Shown here piece after piece: positions 50,175 through 59,549 of a stretch of DNA of 64,000 bases (position 1 is its first letter; each line of letters begins with the position of its first letter). The notes under the pieces were generated by a model. The model was not told where the DNA came from and made no database searches. It saw only the letters and a list, made by a program, of their open reading frames with translations. The position numbers and the translations under genes were made by a program. Source of the DNA: Suttonella indologenes (lineage in GTDB: Bacteria > Pseudomonadota > Gammaproteobacteria > Cardiobacteriales > Cardiobacteriaceae); NCBI RefSeq assembly GCF_900460215.1, contig NZ_UHIA01000004.1:690001-754000 (forward strand), in the 5' to 3' direction.

Positions 50175-52565
50175 TTAAATATCGATATTGCCGGCGCGGA
50201 TGGCGTTTTCTTCGATAAAGGCGCGGCGCGGTTCGACTTCTTCGCCCATCAGCATGGTAAAGACTTCATCGGCGACGCGCGCGTCTTGGATATTGACTTG
50301 CAGCATGCGGCGTACTTCAGGGTCGAGGGTGGTTTCCCATAATTGCTCGGGGTTCATTTCGCCCAGACCTTTATAGCGTTGAATATCATAGGATTTTTTG
50401 CCTTCGGAAAAGAGGGCGGTAATGACTTCGCTGAAATAGCGCACGGGAATTTTGCCTTTGCTGTTTTCAAAATACGCGCCTTCTTGCAGTAAATTATGAA
50501 TTTCTTTGCCGAAAGCGGACATTTTGCGGTATTCGGGCGAATCCACGAAATGGGCGGTAAAAAAATTGTGCATGTCGTTGGCATGCTGGTTGATATGGAC
50601 ATGAATGCGTGGCTGCTCGGGATCGATGGCTTGGGCGGTCAGCCGTATGCCTGCGCCGGAGAAGCGGTTTAGGTGCTTTTGATAATCGTCGATCCATGTC
50701 TGCAATTGCGCGTAGTCTTGGAACATATCGCGACTAAGCGCCGGCGTTTCAATCAGGGCGCGCAGAATGCGGGGGTCGTAGCGGTGCGAGAGTCGGTCAA
50801 TCAGTTGTTCTAATTGCAGATAATCGCGTGCCAATTGTTCAAAGGCGGTTTTACTGATTGCCGGCGCCTGTGCCGATACATAGAGGGCGGCATCGTCCAG
50901 CGCTTGGGTCAGAAGCAGTTCATTGAGTTCGTTGTCGTCTTTTAAGTATTGGCTTTGCTTACCTTTTTTGACTTTATACAGCGGCGGCTGGGCGATGTAG
51001 ATATGTCCTTGTTCGACCAATTGCGGCATTTGGCGGTAGAAGAAGGTCAGCAGTAGGGTGCGGATGTGAGCGCCGTCCACGTCGGCATCGGTCATGATGA
51101 TGATGCGGTGGTAGCGCAATTTGCCGAGGTCGAAATCTTCTTTGCCGATGCCGGTGCCGAGCGCGGTAATGAGGGTGCCGATTTCGGCGGAGTCGAGCAT
51201 CTTGTCGAAGCGCGCTTTTTCCACGTTCAGAATTTTACCTTTCAGCGGCAAGATGGCTTGGAATTTGCGGTTACGCCCCTGCTTGGCGGAGCCGCCTGCC
51301 GAGTCGCCTTCCACGAGGAAGAGTTCGGATTGCGCGGGGTCTTTTTCTTGGCAGTCGGCGAGTTTGCCGGGCAGTCCGGCGATGTCTAAGACGTCTTTGC
51401 GTCTGGTCATTTCGCGGGCTTTGCGTGCCGCCTCTCTTGCGCGTGCGGCTTCGACGATTTTGCCGGCGATGATTTTGGCGTCATTGGGCTGTTCTAAGAG
51501 AAATTCTTTGAATTTTTCGCCGAAGATGCCGGATACCGTGCTTTTGACTTCGCTGGAGACCAGCTTGTCTTTGGTTTGCGAGCTGAATTTCGGACCGGGG
51601 ATTTTAACGGAGACGATGGCGGTCAGCCCTTCGCGGATGTCTTCGCCGTTGGTGGAGATTTTGGCTTTTTTAAGCAGTCCGCTTTCTTCCAGATAGGCAT
51701 TTAAGACGCGGGTGAGGCTGAGGCGGAAGCCTTCCAGATGCGTGCCGCCGTCGCGTTGGGGAATGTTGTTGGTAAAGCAATAGGTGTTGTCTTGATAGCC
51801 GTCGTTCCATTGCATGGCGATTTCGATGCTCATATTGCCTTGTTTGCCTTGGCAATAAAAGATTTCATTGTGCAGGACGGTTTTGTTGCGGTTGAGGTGT
51901 TCGGCGAAAGCGCGCAGTCCGCCGTCATATTGGAAGACATCGCTGTCGCCGTTGCGTTCGTCATGCAGCTCGATGCGCAGTCCCGAGTTTAAAAAGGCGA
52001 GTTCTTGCAGACGTTTGGCAAGAATTTCATAGTCGTATTGCACCAGTTTGAAGGTGTCGATGCTGGCGAGGAAGCGCACTTGCGTACCGGCTTCTTCGGT
52101 ATCGCCGATGACGGCAAGCGGGGCCTGCGGTTCGCCGTGGACAAAGGTTTGCGTGTGGATTTTTCCGTCGCGCCAGATGGTCATTTCGAGTTTTTCGGAC
52201 AGGGCGTTCACGACGGAAACGCCCACGCCGTGCAAGCCGCCTGAGACTTTGTCATCATCAAATTTGCCGCCGGCATGTAAGACGGTCATCACAACTTCCG
52301 CCGCGCTGCGTCCTTCTTCGGGATGGATATCCACAGGAATACCGCGTCCGTTATCGCGCACGGATACCGATTCGTCCTGATGAATGGTCACGACGATATG
52401 GTCGCAATAGCCCGCCAATGCTTCGTCCACCGAGTTATCCACCACTTCAAAGACCATATGATGCAGACCGCTGCCGTCATCAGTATTGCCGATATACATG
52501 CCCGGGCGGGTGCGCACCGCTTCCAGTCCTTTTAATACGCGGATATTGGAGGAATCGTAACTCAT
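50175..52565 (-). CDS. gyrB: DNA gyrase subunit B
   Basis: 796 residues from the ATG at 52565 (MSYDSSNIRVLKGLEAVRTRPGMYIG). GHKL ATPase with DNGRGIPVD and GLHGVGVSVVNALS; transducer; TOPRIM with EGDSAGGSAKQGRNRKFQAI, DADVDGAHIRTLLLTFFYR; C-terminal YKGLGEMNPEQLWETT. A full-length gammaproteobacterial type with the extra approx. 170-residue TOPRIM insert. No recF/dnaN adjacency. Confidence 0.98.
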   Translation of the reverse strand: MSYDSSNIRVLKGLEAVRTRPGMYIGNTDDGSGLHHMVFEVVDNSVDEALAGYCDHIVVTIHQDESVSVRDNGRGIPVDIHPEEGRSAAEVVMTVLHAGGKFDDDKVSGGLHGVGVSVVNALSEKLEMTIWRDGKIHTQTFVHGEPQAPLAVIGDTEEAGTQVRFLASIDTFKLVQYDYEILAKRLQELAFLNSGLRIELHDERNGDSDVFQYDGGLRAFAEHLNRNKTVLHNEIFYCQGKQGNMSIEIAMQWNDGYQDNTYCFTNNIPQRDGGTHLEGFRLSLTRVLNAYLEESGLLKKAKISTNGEDIREGLTAIVSVKIPGPKFSSQTKDKLVSSEVKSTVSGIFGEKFKEFLLEQPNDAKIIAGKIVEAARAREAARKAREMTRRKDVLDIAGLPGKLADCQEKDPAQSELFLVEGDSAGGSAKQGRNRKFQAILPLKGKILNVEKARFDKMLDSAEIGTLITALGTGIGKEDFDLGKLRYHRIIIMTDADVDGAHIRTLLLTFFYRQMPQLVEQGHIYIAQPPLYKVKKGKQSQYLKDDNELNELLLTQALDDAALYVSAQAPAISKTAFEQLARDYLQLEQLIDRLSHRYDPRILRALIETPALSRDMFQDYAQLQTWIDDYQKHLNRFSGAGIRLTAQAIDPEQPRIHVHINQHANDMHNFFTAHFVDSPEYRKMSAFGKEIHNLLQEGAYFENSKGKIPVRYFSEVITALFSEGKKSYDIQRYKGLGEMNPEQLWETTLDPEVRRMLQVNIQDARVADEVFTMLMGEEVEPRRAFIEENAIRAGNIDI

Positions 52566-52706
52566 AGGAAATCCGTTGTGTCCATTCAAAATAAGGGGCG
52601 GATTATAGCATAAAAGGACAGCGGCACTCTTTTTCGGCGTCGGCGGCGGATAATTTTTGACAGTGTGTCCTAAAGCGCCGACAATCGCCTTTTTACTTGA
52701 ACGAAT

Positions 52707-53810
52707 ATGAACGATTTAGCTCGCGCCTATCAAGCGCAATTAAGCGACAAGCAGCAATATTTACAGCAGTTGTTAAGCCCTTATTGGCAGGGCGGCATTG
52801 AAGTCTTCGATTCGCCGCCCGAGCATTACCGCATGCGTGCGGAATTCCGCATCTGGCACGACGAGCAGGGCGCGCATTATGCCATGAGCCCCAAAGGGGA
52901 AAGTCTGCACGGGGGTAATGTGATTAAGCTCACGCAGTTTCCAGCCGCCTGTCTGGCGATTAATCGGCTTATGCCGCCCTTATTGGCGGCAATCAATGCC
53001 GAGCCGTTGCTGTCGCGCAAATTGTTTCAGGTGGAATTTTTGGCGACCTTGCAGGGCGACAGCCTGATTACGCTTATTTATCATCGCCGCTTGGACGAGA
53101 CATGGCAGGCAGCGGCTGTAAAGTTACAAGAGCAATTGGGCGTTGCGCTAATCGGGCGTTCGCGGGGACAGAAAATCGTACTGGAACGCGATTATGTTCG
53201 GGAGCGTTTGCAAGTCGGCGGACGCGCTTTTGATTATGTGCAAATCGAGCAAAGTTTTTCCCAGCCCAATGCGCAAGTATGCGAAAAAATGCTGACATGG
53301 GCTTGCCGGCAGGCGGAAAGCGGTGCAGGGCAGCGCGATTTATTGGAATTGTATTGCGGCAACGGCAATTTCACTTTGCCGTTGGCGCAGTATTTCCGCC
53401 GCGTACTGGCGACCGAAATCAGCAAAACGGGCATCGCCGCCCTGCGTGAGAATGTGAAGTTAAACCAAGCGGATAATATTGCGGTGGCACGCTTGTCGGC
53501 GGAAGAATTCAGTCAGGCTTGGCGGGGCGAGCGTGAATTCAAACGCCTGCACCAAGACGGTATCTGCTTGCAGGATTATGATTTTTCCTGCGTTTTTGTA
53601 GATCCGCCGCGTGCGGGCATTGATGCGCAAACTTTGGCATTATTAAGCCGTTTTGAGCAGATTATTTATGTCTCCTGCAATCCCAAAACCTTAGCGGACA
53701 ATCTGGCGCTATTGGCGGCAAGCCATCAAGTGCAAGCCGCCGCTTTATTCGACCAATTTCCTTTCAGCGAACATATCGAAAGCGCGGTCTGTTTGCGCAA
53801 ATTCACTTAA
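52707..53810 (+). CDS. trmA: tRNA (uracil-54-C5)-methyltransferase TrmA
   Basis: Makes m5U54 in tRNA T-loops from SAM. 367 residues (E. coli 366). Motif I LLELYCGNGNFTLPLA, catalytic motif VFVDPPRAGID, nucleophile in IIYVSCNPKTLADN, ending FSEHIESAVCLRK. No Fe-S TRAM domain, which separates it from RlmC/RlmD. Confidence 0.96.
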   Translation: MNDLARAYQAQLSDKQQYLQQLLSPYWQGGIEVFDSPPEHYRMRAEFRIWHDEQGAHYAMSPKGESLHGGNVIKLTQFPAACLAINRLMPPLLAAINAEPLLSRKLFQVEFLATLQGDSLITLIYHRRLDETWQAAAVKLQEQLGVALIGRSRGQKIVLERDYVRERLQVGGRAFDYVQIEQSFSQPNAQVCEKMLTWACRQAESGAGQRDLLELYCGNGNFTLPLAQYFRRVLATEISKTGIAALRENVKLNQADNIAVARLSAEEFSQAWRGEREFKRLHQDGICLQDYDFSCVFVDPPRAGIDAQTLALLSRFEQIIYVSCNPKTLADNLALLAASHQVQAAALFDQFPFSEHIESAVCLRKFT

Positions 53811-53825
53811 AACAGCGAGGACAAT

Positions 53826-54860
53826 ATGATCAGAGTAGCAGTGGTCGGATACGGCATGGCGGCGCAAACCTTTCATTTGCCGCTCTTGCGGAGCAATCCT
53901 GCCTTTGAAATCAGCGCAATCGTCAGCCGCCAAACGGCGCTGGATCTCAGCGCCTATCCGCAGGCGCGGCAGTTTGCCGACATCGACGGCATGCTGGCGG
54001 CGGATGCGGCGGATCTAGTCGTCATCACCGCGCCCAATGATTTGCATCATCCGATGGCTAAGCAATGCTTGAACGCCGGCAAACATGTGGTGCTGGAAAA
54101 ACCGATGGTGCTGACGGTGGCGCAAGGGCAGGAATTGCAAGCCCTTGCACAGGCAAAAGGCTTGGTATTGTCCGTATTTCAGAACCGCCGTTGGGACGGC
54201 GATTTCTTAACCCTCAAAGCCTTGATTGCACGCGGCGAAGTCGGCAAAGTCCGCTATTTTGCCGCACATTGGGACCGCTTCCGCCCACAATACCGCAACC
54301 GCTGGCGCGAAAATGCGGGCGCAGGTACCGGCATTTGGTACGACCTCGGGCCGCATTTGCTGGACCAAACCCTGCAATTATTCGGTGCGCCGCAAGCGCT
54401 TCATGCTCGTCTGCGCGCCTTGCGCGACGGCAGCCCTACGGTGGATTACGTCCATGTGCAACTGCATTATCCCGATTTTGAAGTGCTGTTGCACACCTCT
54501 CCCTTTAATGCCGCCCCGAATCCGCGCTATATGCTGCAAGGCGATCAAGGCACTTATGTCAAATACGGCTTGGATTGCCAAGAAATGCAGCTGAAAAACG
54601 GCATTTTGCCCGATGATGCCGCCTTCGGCATAGAAGATAGTATCCATGACGGCATATTCTATTCGCCGGATGGCGAAGCGCGGCGCATTGCCAGCGAACG
54701 CGGTCAATTCCCCGCTTATTATCGAAATATCGCGGCAGCGATTGAATCGAGAGCGGAATTGGCGGTAAAAGTAGAAGAAGTCTTAATCACAACCGCCTTA
54801 ATCGATTTGGCGATGGAAAGCGATAAATTAGGGCAAACTCTTCCGTTTCAGGGAATTTAA
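53826..54860 (+). CDS. Gfo/Idh/MocA-family oxidoreductase
   Basis: 344 residues. Rossmann start IRVAVVGYGMAAQTFHLPLL, EKPMVLTVAQG with the catalytic Lys, and the YdgJ/YhhX-like segment VFQNRRWDGDFLTLKALI. Acts on a sugar or polyol with NAD(P); exact substrate unknown. It lies upstream of the mannose PTS genes but with its own 117-bp gap, so shared regulation is not shown. Confidence 0.88.
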   Translation: MIRVAVVGYGMAAQTFHLPLLRSNPAFEISAIVSRQTALDLSAYPQARQFADIDGMLAADAADLVVITAPNDLHHPMAKQCLNAGKHVVLEKPMVLTVAQGQELQALAQAKGLVLSVFQNRRWDGDFLTLKALIARGEVGKVRYFAAHWDRFRPQYRNRWRENAGAGTGIWYDLGPHLLDQTLQLFGAPQALHARLRALRDGSPTVDYVHVQLHYPDFEVLLHTSPFNAAPNPRYMLQGDQGTYVKYGLDCQEMQLKNGILPDDAAFGIEDSIHDGIFYSPDGEARRIASERGQFPAYYRNIAAAIESRAELAVKVEEVLITTALIDLAMESDKLGQTLPFQGI

Positions 54861-54937
54861 GCCGTTCATTTATTCTCATTGCTTAATAGTAAAATTTTAA
54901 TTATACTTTTCTTGCACTCAAGATAATGTTTGGGTGT

Positions 54938-54954
54938 CTAGAAAGGTATTCTAG
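54938..54954. promoter_or_regulatory. Small inverted repeat before manX
   Basis: CTAGAA/TTCTAG with a 5-nt spacer, 24 nt upstream of the manX start codon and just before the AAGGAG ribosome site. Could be an operator or an mRNA hairpin. Confidence 0.35.
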
Positions 54955-54977
54955 CGTTTTATCAAAGGAGTTAGATA

Positions 54978-55994
54978 ATGACGATTGCGGTTGTGCTTGC
55001 AACGCATGGTCAGGCAGCCAAGGCTCTGCTGGCGACAGCGGAGATGATTATCGGCGAGCAGGACAATGTTTGTTGTATAGACTTTATGCCGGGGGAGAAC
55101 GGCGAGGTGTTGGCGGAGAAAATCCGCCAAGCCTTGCCGTCTTTGGACACTTCTCAGGGCTTATTATTATTGGTGGATTTATGGGGCGGCACGCCTTTTC
55201 ACGCCAGCAGCAAAATTGCGGAAGAAGTAGCTTCGGCAGAGGTGCTGACGGGCGTCAATGTGCCGATGTTGGTATCGGTATTGATGGGGCGTGATGATGA
55301 GGATGATTTGTCTTCATTATGCCAAACCGCCTTAAGCGAAGCCGCGGACGGCATCAAAGGTGTGCGTACTCAAGCTTTGGCAAAAGCCGCGGCGGCGCCG
55401 GTGCAAAATGCTGAGGTTGTGGAAGTGGATTTTGATGAAAACGATCCGGAAATTCAGCGTTTGCGCCATGAGGCTTCGCAGCAAGCCAATGAAGGTCCGC
55501 ATATGAGTTTCGGTCTGTGGCGGATTGACGACCGCTTAATCCACGGACAGGTGGCGACGCGTTGGACGAAAGAAACGGGCATCAGCCGCATTATTGTGGT
55601 TAATGACAGTATCGTCGCCGATAAAACGCGCAGCTCCATGCTCAAGCAAGCCGCGCCCCCGGGCGTTACCGCGCATGTGGTCGGCGTAGATAAGATGATG
55701 CGTGTGTATAACAATCCCGATTATGCGCAAGAAAGAGTGATGCTGCTCTTTACGAATCCCAGCGATGCCTTGGAATTGGTGCGCCGCGGCGTGAAAATCG
55801 ATTCCATCAATATCGGCGGCATGGCGTATAAGGAAGGGCGCGTGATGCTGGATATGTCGGTCTCAGTCGATGAGAAAGACATTGAAGCCTTTAAGGAATT
55901 AGACAGCAAAGGCATCGAGCTCGAGGTGCGCAAGGTGGCTTCGGACAAGAAAGTACCGGTGCTTGAATTGATTGCGCAAAAATATCGTCCATAA
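54978..55994 (+). CDS. manX: Mannose-family PTS EIIAB
   Basis: Cytoplasmic phosphotransfer unit of a mannose-type (PTS-M) sugar transporter. 338 residues. IIA domain with phospho-His10 in VLATHGQAAKALL and LLLLVDLWGGTPF, then a linker rich in Ala and acidic residues (about 130-170), then the IIB domain with phospho-His189 in LWRIDDRLIHGQVATRW. Phosphate comes from HPr. Strong AAGGAG site. First of manXYZ, 11 nt before manY. Confidence 0.95.
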   Translation: MTIAVVLATHGQAAKALLATAEMIIGEQDNVCCIDFMPGENGEVLAEKIRQALPSLDTSQGLLLLVDLWGGTPFHASSKIAEEVASAEVLTGVNVPMLVSVLMGRDDEDDLSSLCQTALSEAADGIKGVRTQALAKAAAAPVQNAEVVEVDFDENDPEIQRLRHEASQQANEGPHMSFGLWRIDDRLIHGQVATRWTKETGISRIIVVNDSIVADKTRSSMLKQAAPPGVTAHVVGVDKMMRVYNNPDYAQERVMLLFTNPSDALELVRRGVKIDSINIGGMAYKEGRVMLDMSVSVDEKDIEAFKELDSKGIELEVRKVASDKKVPVLELIAQKYRP

Positions 55995-56005
55995 AGGAGG
56001 CGGAT

Positions 56006-56806
56006 ATGGAAATTTCTGTTTTTCAAATTATTTTAATCTTCTTAGTCGGCTGTCTTTCAGGCATGGGAGCAGTTTTAGACGAATTTCAAACCCACCGTCC
56101 TTTGATTGCCTGTACCTTAACCGGCTTGGTTTTGGGCGATATGACCACGGGAATTATCGTCGGCGGCACATTGGAAATGATGGCATTAGGTTGGATGAAC
56201 ATTGGGGCGGCAATCGCACCGGACGCCGCTTTGGCATCGATTATTTCGACGATTTTGGTTATTGCCGGCAAACAGGAAATCGGCGCAGGAATTGCCTTGG
56301 CGATTCCGCTTGCCGCGGCCGGTCAGGTATTGACGATTTTAGTGCGCACGATTACCGTCGGTTTCCAACATGCGGCGGATAAGGCGGTCAAAACCGGCAA
56401 TCTGACGACGATTACCGTCTTGCATTTGTCCGCACTGCTCTTGCAGGCGATGCGGATTGCCATTCCTGCGGTTATCGTGGCGGCGACTGTCGGCACGGAT
56501 GCGGTGAAATCGCTCTTGGAAAGCATTCCGGAAGTGATTACCGGCGGTTTGAACGTGGCGGGCGGCATGATTGTCGTCGTCGGTTATGCGATGGTGATTA
56601 ATATGATGCGCGCGCCGCATTTGATGATGTTTTTCTTTGTCGGCTTTGTGGTGGCGGCTTTCACGCAGTTCAATTTAGTGGCGCTGGGCGTGTTGGGCGT
56701 GGCATTGGCTTATTTCTATATCCAAATGCATCCAAAATACCATAAAGGGCTGGCAGGCGCGGCAAAAGCGGCCGGCAAAAGTAAATTAGATAATGAATTA
56801 GACTAA
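56006..56806 (+). CDS. manY: Mannose-family PTS EIIC
   Basis: 266-residue membrane channel component. EISVFQIILIFLVGCLSGMGAVLDEFQTHRP is the typical start, followed by LGDMTTGIIVGGTLEMMALGWMNIGAAIAPD. Together with EIID it forms the sugar pathway across the inner membrane. Confidence 0.96.
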   Translation: MEISVFQIILIFLVGCLSGMGAVLDEFQTHRPLIACTLTGLVLGDMTTGIIVGGTLEMMALGWMNIGAAIAPDAALASIISTILVIAGKQEIGAGIALAIPLAAAGQVLTILVRTITVGFQHAADKAVKTGNLTTITVLHLSALLLQAMRIAIPAVIVAATVGTDAVKSLLESIPEVITGGLNVAGGMIVVVGYAMVINMMRAPHLMMFFFVGFVVAAFTQFNLVALGVLGVALAYFYIQMHPKYHKGLAGAAKAAGKSKLDNELD

Positions 56807-56817
56807 GGAGCCTCTCA

Positions 56818-57669
56818 ATGGAAACAATGCAAACTGAAAAGCGTCTGCGCTTAACCAAAAGCGATATTACCGCCTGTTTTTTACGTTCCAATTTGCTCCA
56901 AGGTTCATGGAACTTTGAGCGCATGCAAGCCTTAGGCTATTGCTTCGGCATCGCGCCGGCGATTCGCCGTCTCTATCCCGATGCCAATAGCCAAGAGCGC
57001 AAAGACGCGATTAATCGGCATTTGGAATTTTATAACACCCAGCCTTTCATGACCGCGCCGATTTTGGGCGTGAATTTGGCGATGGAAGAAGAGCGCGCCA
57101 ATGGCGCCCCCATCGATGATGCGGCGATTAACGGCGTAAAAGTCGGTTTAATGGGACCTCTAGCAGGGGTGGGCGACCCGATTTTCTGGGGAACGGCAAG
57201 ACCTGTATTTGCGGCGGTAGGCGCCGGTATGGCACAGCAAGGCAGCATTTTGGGTCCGATTTTCTTCTTCCTGATGTTTAATATCGTTCGTCTGTTTTTC
57301 CGCTATTGGGGCATCCAATACGGTTATCGCCGCGGTTTGGAAGTCGTCTCGGATATGGGCGGCGGTGCTTTGCAGAAAATTACCGAAGCCGCCTCTATTT
57401 TGGGTCTGTTCGTCATGGGCGCGCTTGTGAATAAATGGACGCATATCAACATACCCTATCAATTGGCGGAAATTACCAACCAACTCGGCGAAACGAATGT
57501 AACGACCGTTCAAAGCGTCTTGGACGATTTGATGCCCGGATTGCCCGCTTTGGGACTGACCTTCTTGTGCATGTTCTTACTGCGCAAAGGTATCAATGCC
57601 CTTTGGTTGATTTTCGGCATATTCGTCATCGGCATTTTGGGGTATTGGCTCGGTTTCCTCGCGCCTTAA
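56818..57669 (+). CDS. manZ: Mannose-family PTS EIID
   Basis: 283 residues. LTKSDITACFLRSNLLQGSWNFERMQALGYCF and GVKVGLMGPLAGVGDPIFWGTARP are hallmark EIID segments; C-terminal membrane segments end GILGYWLGFLAP. Translation start at the ATG after AAGGAGCC. Last gene before a terminator. Confidence 0.96.
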   Translation: METMQTEKRLRLTKSDITACFLRSNLLQGSWNFERMQALGYCFGIAPAIRRLYPDANSQERKDAINRHLEFYNTQPFMTAPILGVNLAMEEERANGAPIDDAAINGVKVGLMGPLAGVGDPIFWGTARPVFAAVGAGMAQQGSILGPIFFFLMFNIVRLFFRYWGIQYGYRRGLEVVSDMGGGALQKITEAASILGLFVMGALVNKWTHINIPYQLAEITNQLGETNVTTVQSVLDDLMPGLPALGLTFLCMFLLRKGINALWLIFGIFVIGILGYWLGFLAP

Positions 57670-57683
57670 TCCTCAAGCAAAAC

Positions 57684-57708
57684 TTCCCGCTGCGGCGGGA
57701 AATTTTTT
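57684..57708 (+). terminator. Rho-independent terminator after manZ
   Basis: Stem TTCCCGC/GCGGGAA, TGCG loop, then ATTTTTTAT. Confidence 0.85.
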
Positions 57709-57800
57709 ATAGTCTCTTAAGGTCAAAATGAGATTATTTCAAAGACTTCTTCTGACAAAATACGCATCTCTAAGTCTTGTTTTGACCTTAAGGTACTATA
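57708..57800. mobile_element. Diverged family B-type MITE (93 bp)
   Basis: Ends TATAGTCTCTTAAGGTCAAA and TTTTGACCTTAAGGTACTATA form an inverted repeat; the outer TATAGTCTCTT is shared with family B while the inner part differs. It sits between manZ and yobD and may separate their transcription. Confidence 0.8.
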
Positions 57801-57819
57801 TGTTTTCTAAGGAAATTGA

Positions 57820-58308
57820 ATGACTCTTAGCAATATCGGTTTGGCACTATTGGCAGGCGGCTATGCCGCTTTCTTGATTTATGACGAACTTGTTCAGCAT
57901 TACCGCTTCGGTAAAACATTGGTCGCGATGCGTTTAAAACGCCGTGCCGCCGATGCCGTTTTTTTATGCCTAATCGTGGCGGCGGGTTTGTATTATGAAT
58001 TCACGCAAGGCAATTCCGTTTTCAATCGCATCGCCTTAGTACTGTTAATGGGCTTGATTCTGTATCATGGACTGCGCTATCCCAAATGGCGTTTGAAAGC
58101 CAAGGGCTTTACTTTCGGCGGACGTTATTGGACGTATGCCGCTATCAAAAGTATGCAGCTTTCGGAAGACGGCGTATTGCTGCTGACATTAGTTTCGGGG
58201 CAGCAATTGTATTTGCCCGCCGCGCATCTGCGCGAGCTAGAGCGTGCCGCCGCATTTTTTGCTGGCGAAGAGGCATTGAATCATTTTTTGGCAGGGAAAA
58301 ACTCATGA
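57820..58308 (+). CDS. yobD: UPF0266 membrane protein YobD
   Basis: 162 residues; two or three N-terminal membrane segments (IGLALLAGGYAAFLIYDELV, AVFLCLIVAAGLYY, RIALVLLMGLILYHGL) and a cytoplasmic domain with KAKGFTFGGRYWTYAAIKSMQLSEDG, matching E. coli YobD. In E. coli yobD follows manXYZ, and the same neighbourhood is kept here, suggesting a role linked to the mannose PTS. Its stop overlaps manA (ATGA). Confidence 0.88.
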   Translation: MTLSNIGLALLAGGYAAFLIYDELVQHYRFGKTLVAMRLKRRAADAVFLCLIVAAGLYYEFTQGNSVFNRIALVLLMGLILYHGLRYPKWRLKAKGFTFGGRYWTYAAIKSMQLSEDGVLLLTLVSGQQLYLPAAHLRELERAAAFFAGEEALNHFLAGKNS

Positions 58309-59498
58309 TGTATTTACTTCACGGCAATGTGCAGCCCTATGCTTGGGGTGGCTATGATTATATTCCTCGGCTTTTGGGCAATCCGCCCGACCGACAGCCG
58401 GCGGCGGAATTATGGTTCGGCGATCATGCCCAAGCCCCTGCCGGCATTGAGATTAAGGGCGGCGTTCAGCCTTTGAATCAATGGTTGGAGGAGCATGCCG
58501 AAGACATATTGAGTCCGCAATCGATTGCGCGTTTCGGCAGACGTTTGCCTTTTCTGCTCAAAATTTTAGACGTGCGCCTGCCGCTGTCTATTCAGCTACA
58601 CCCCGACAAACAGCAGGCGGAAGCGGGTTTTGCCCGCGAAAACGCGCAGGGCGTGGCGCACAATGCCGCCGAGCGCAATTATAAAGACGATAATCACAAG
58701 CCTGAAAATATGATTGCTTTGTCGGAATTCTGGCTTTTACACGGTTTTGCGGAAGAATCTTTGATTCTCGAGCGGATTAACAGCCGCCCTTCATTGGCAT
58801 CGCTGGGACAATGGATTCGCGATAAGGGCGTGGCGCAGGCTTATCAGGAGATTATGCGGGCGGATCAAACGCAGTTAAGCGCTTGGCTGTCGCCGCTGTT
58901 GGCGCAAAGCGCGCCGCAGGAAGTCTCTGATAATCCCGATTATTGGCTGCATTATGCCGTACAGGCGATGGAGATTTCGCCGCAGAAACTGGATGCGGGC
59001 TTAATCAGTTTTTATCTTTTCAATATTGTGCGCATGAATGTCGGCGAAGGCATTTTTCAGCGTGCGCGTTTGCCGCATGCTTATTTGCGCGGACAGAATG
59101 TCGAGCTGATGGCTGCATCGGATAATGTTTTGCGCGCAGGCTTAACACCCAAGCATGTGGATATTCCCGAGTTACTGCGGATTGTAGATACCGCCGCCGT
59201 TAAGCCGGAGATTATTGCGCCGCCTGCCGAGGGCAGCAAGGTTTGGCATCGCTATCCTGCGCCGGTGGCGGATTATTGTTTTTACAGCGTACATTTGGCG
59301 GCAGGCGATGAGATAAGTCTGAACTGTCCGCAAGCCGGCATTGTACTGCCGGTGCAGGGCAGGGTGTGTGTGTCGGCACAAGGGCAAGAGATGGAATTGT
59401 CTCATGCCAAAGCCGCTTTAATCGGCTTTGGACACCGTCTTGTGTTGCGAGCGCATACAGAGAGTGATGTGATTTTCGCCAGCAGCGACATCGCTTAA
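58305..59498 (+). CDS. manA: Mannose-6-phosphate isomerase (type I)
   Basis: 397 residues from the ATG at 58305. Interconverts mannose-6-P and fructose-6-P, taking the PTS product into glycolysis. Zinc ligands are in LSIQLHPDKQQAE (Gln, His), YKDDNHKPENMIAL (Glu) and the later His in LPHAYLRGQNVELMAASDNVLRAGLTPKHVD. Coupled to yobD, forming a complete mannose import and entry unit with manXYZ. Confidence 0.95.
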   Translation: MMYLLHGNVQPYAWGGYDYIPRLLGNPPDRQPAAELWFGDHAQAPAGIEIKGGVQPLNQWLEEHAEDILSPQSIARFGRRLPFLLKILDVRLPLSIQLHPDKQQAEAGFARENAQGVAHNAAERNYKDDNHKPENMIALSEFWLLHGFAEESLILERINSRPSLASLGQWIRDKGVAQAYQEIMRADQTQLSAWLSPLLAQSAPQEVSDNPDYWLHYAVQAMEISPQKLDAGLISFYLFNIVRMNVGEGIFQRARLPHAYLRGQNVELMAASDNVLRAGLTPKHVDIPELLRIVDTAAVKPEIIAPPAEGSKVWHRYPAPVADYCFYSVHLAAGDEISLNCPQAGIVLPVQGRVCVSAQGQEMELSHAKAALIGFGHRLVLRAHTESDVIFASSDIA

Positions 59499-59549
59499 AG
59501 CTAGGCGAGTAAAAAGATTTCTGACCGCCTGAGTTTTAGTTGTGATGCC

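Noticed and set aside
50175..52565. Replication origin near gyrB/recF
   Set aside because: gyrB and recF are 12 kb apart, dnaA and dnaN are absent, and no DnaA-box cluster was seen.
54926..55294. 122-codon plus-strand frame at manX
   Set aside because: Shadow of manX; the manX frame has RBS, His10 motif and full domain content.
58086..58304. Upstream extension of manA
   Set aside because: The extension overlaps yobD in another frame; the ATG at 58305 overlaps the yobD stop and gives the usual ManA N-terminus.
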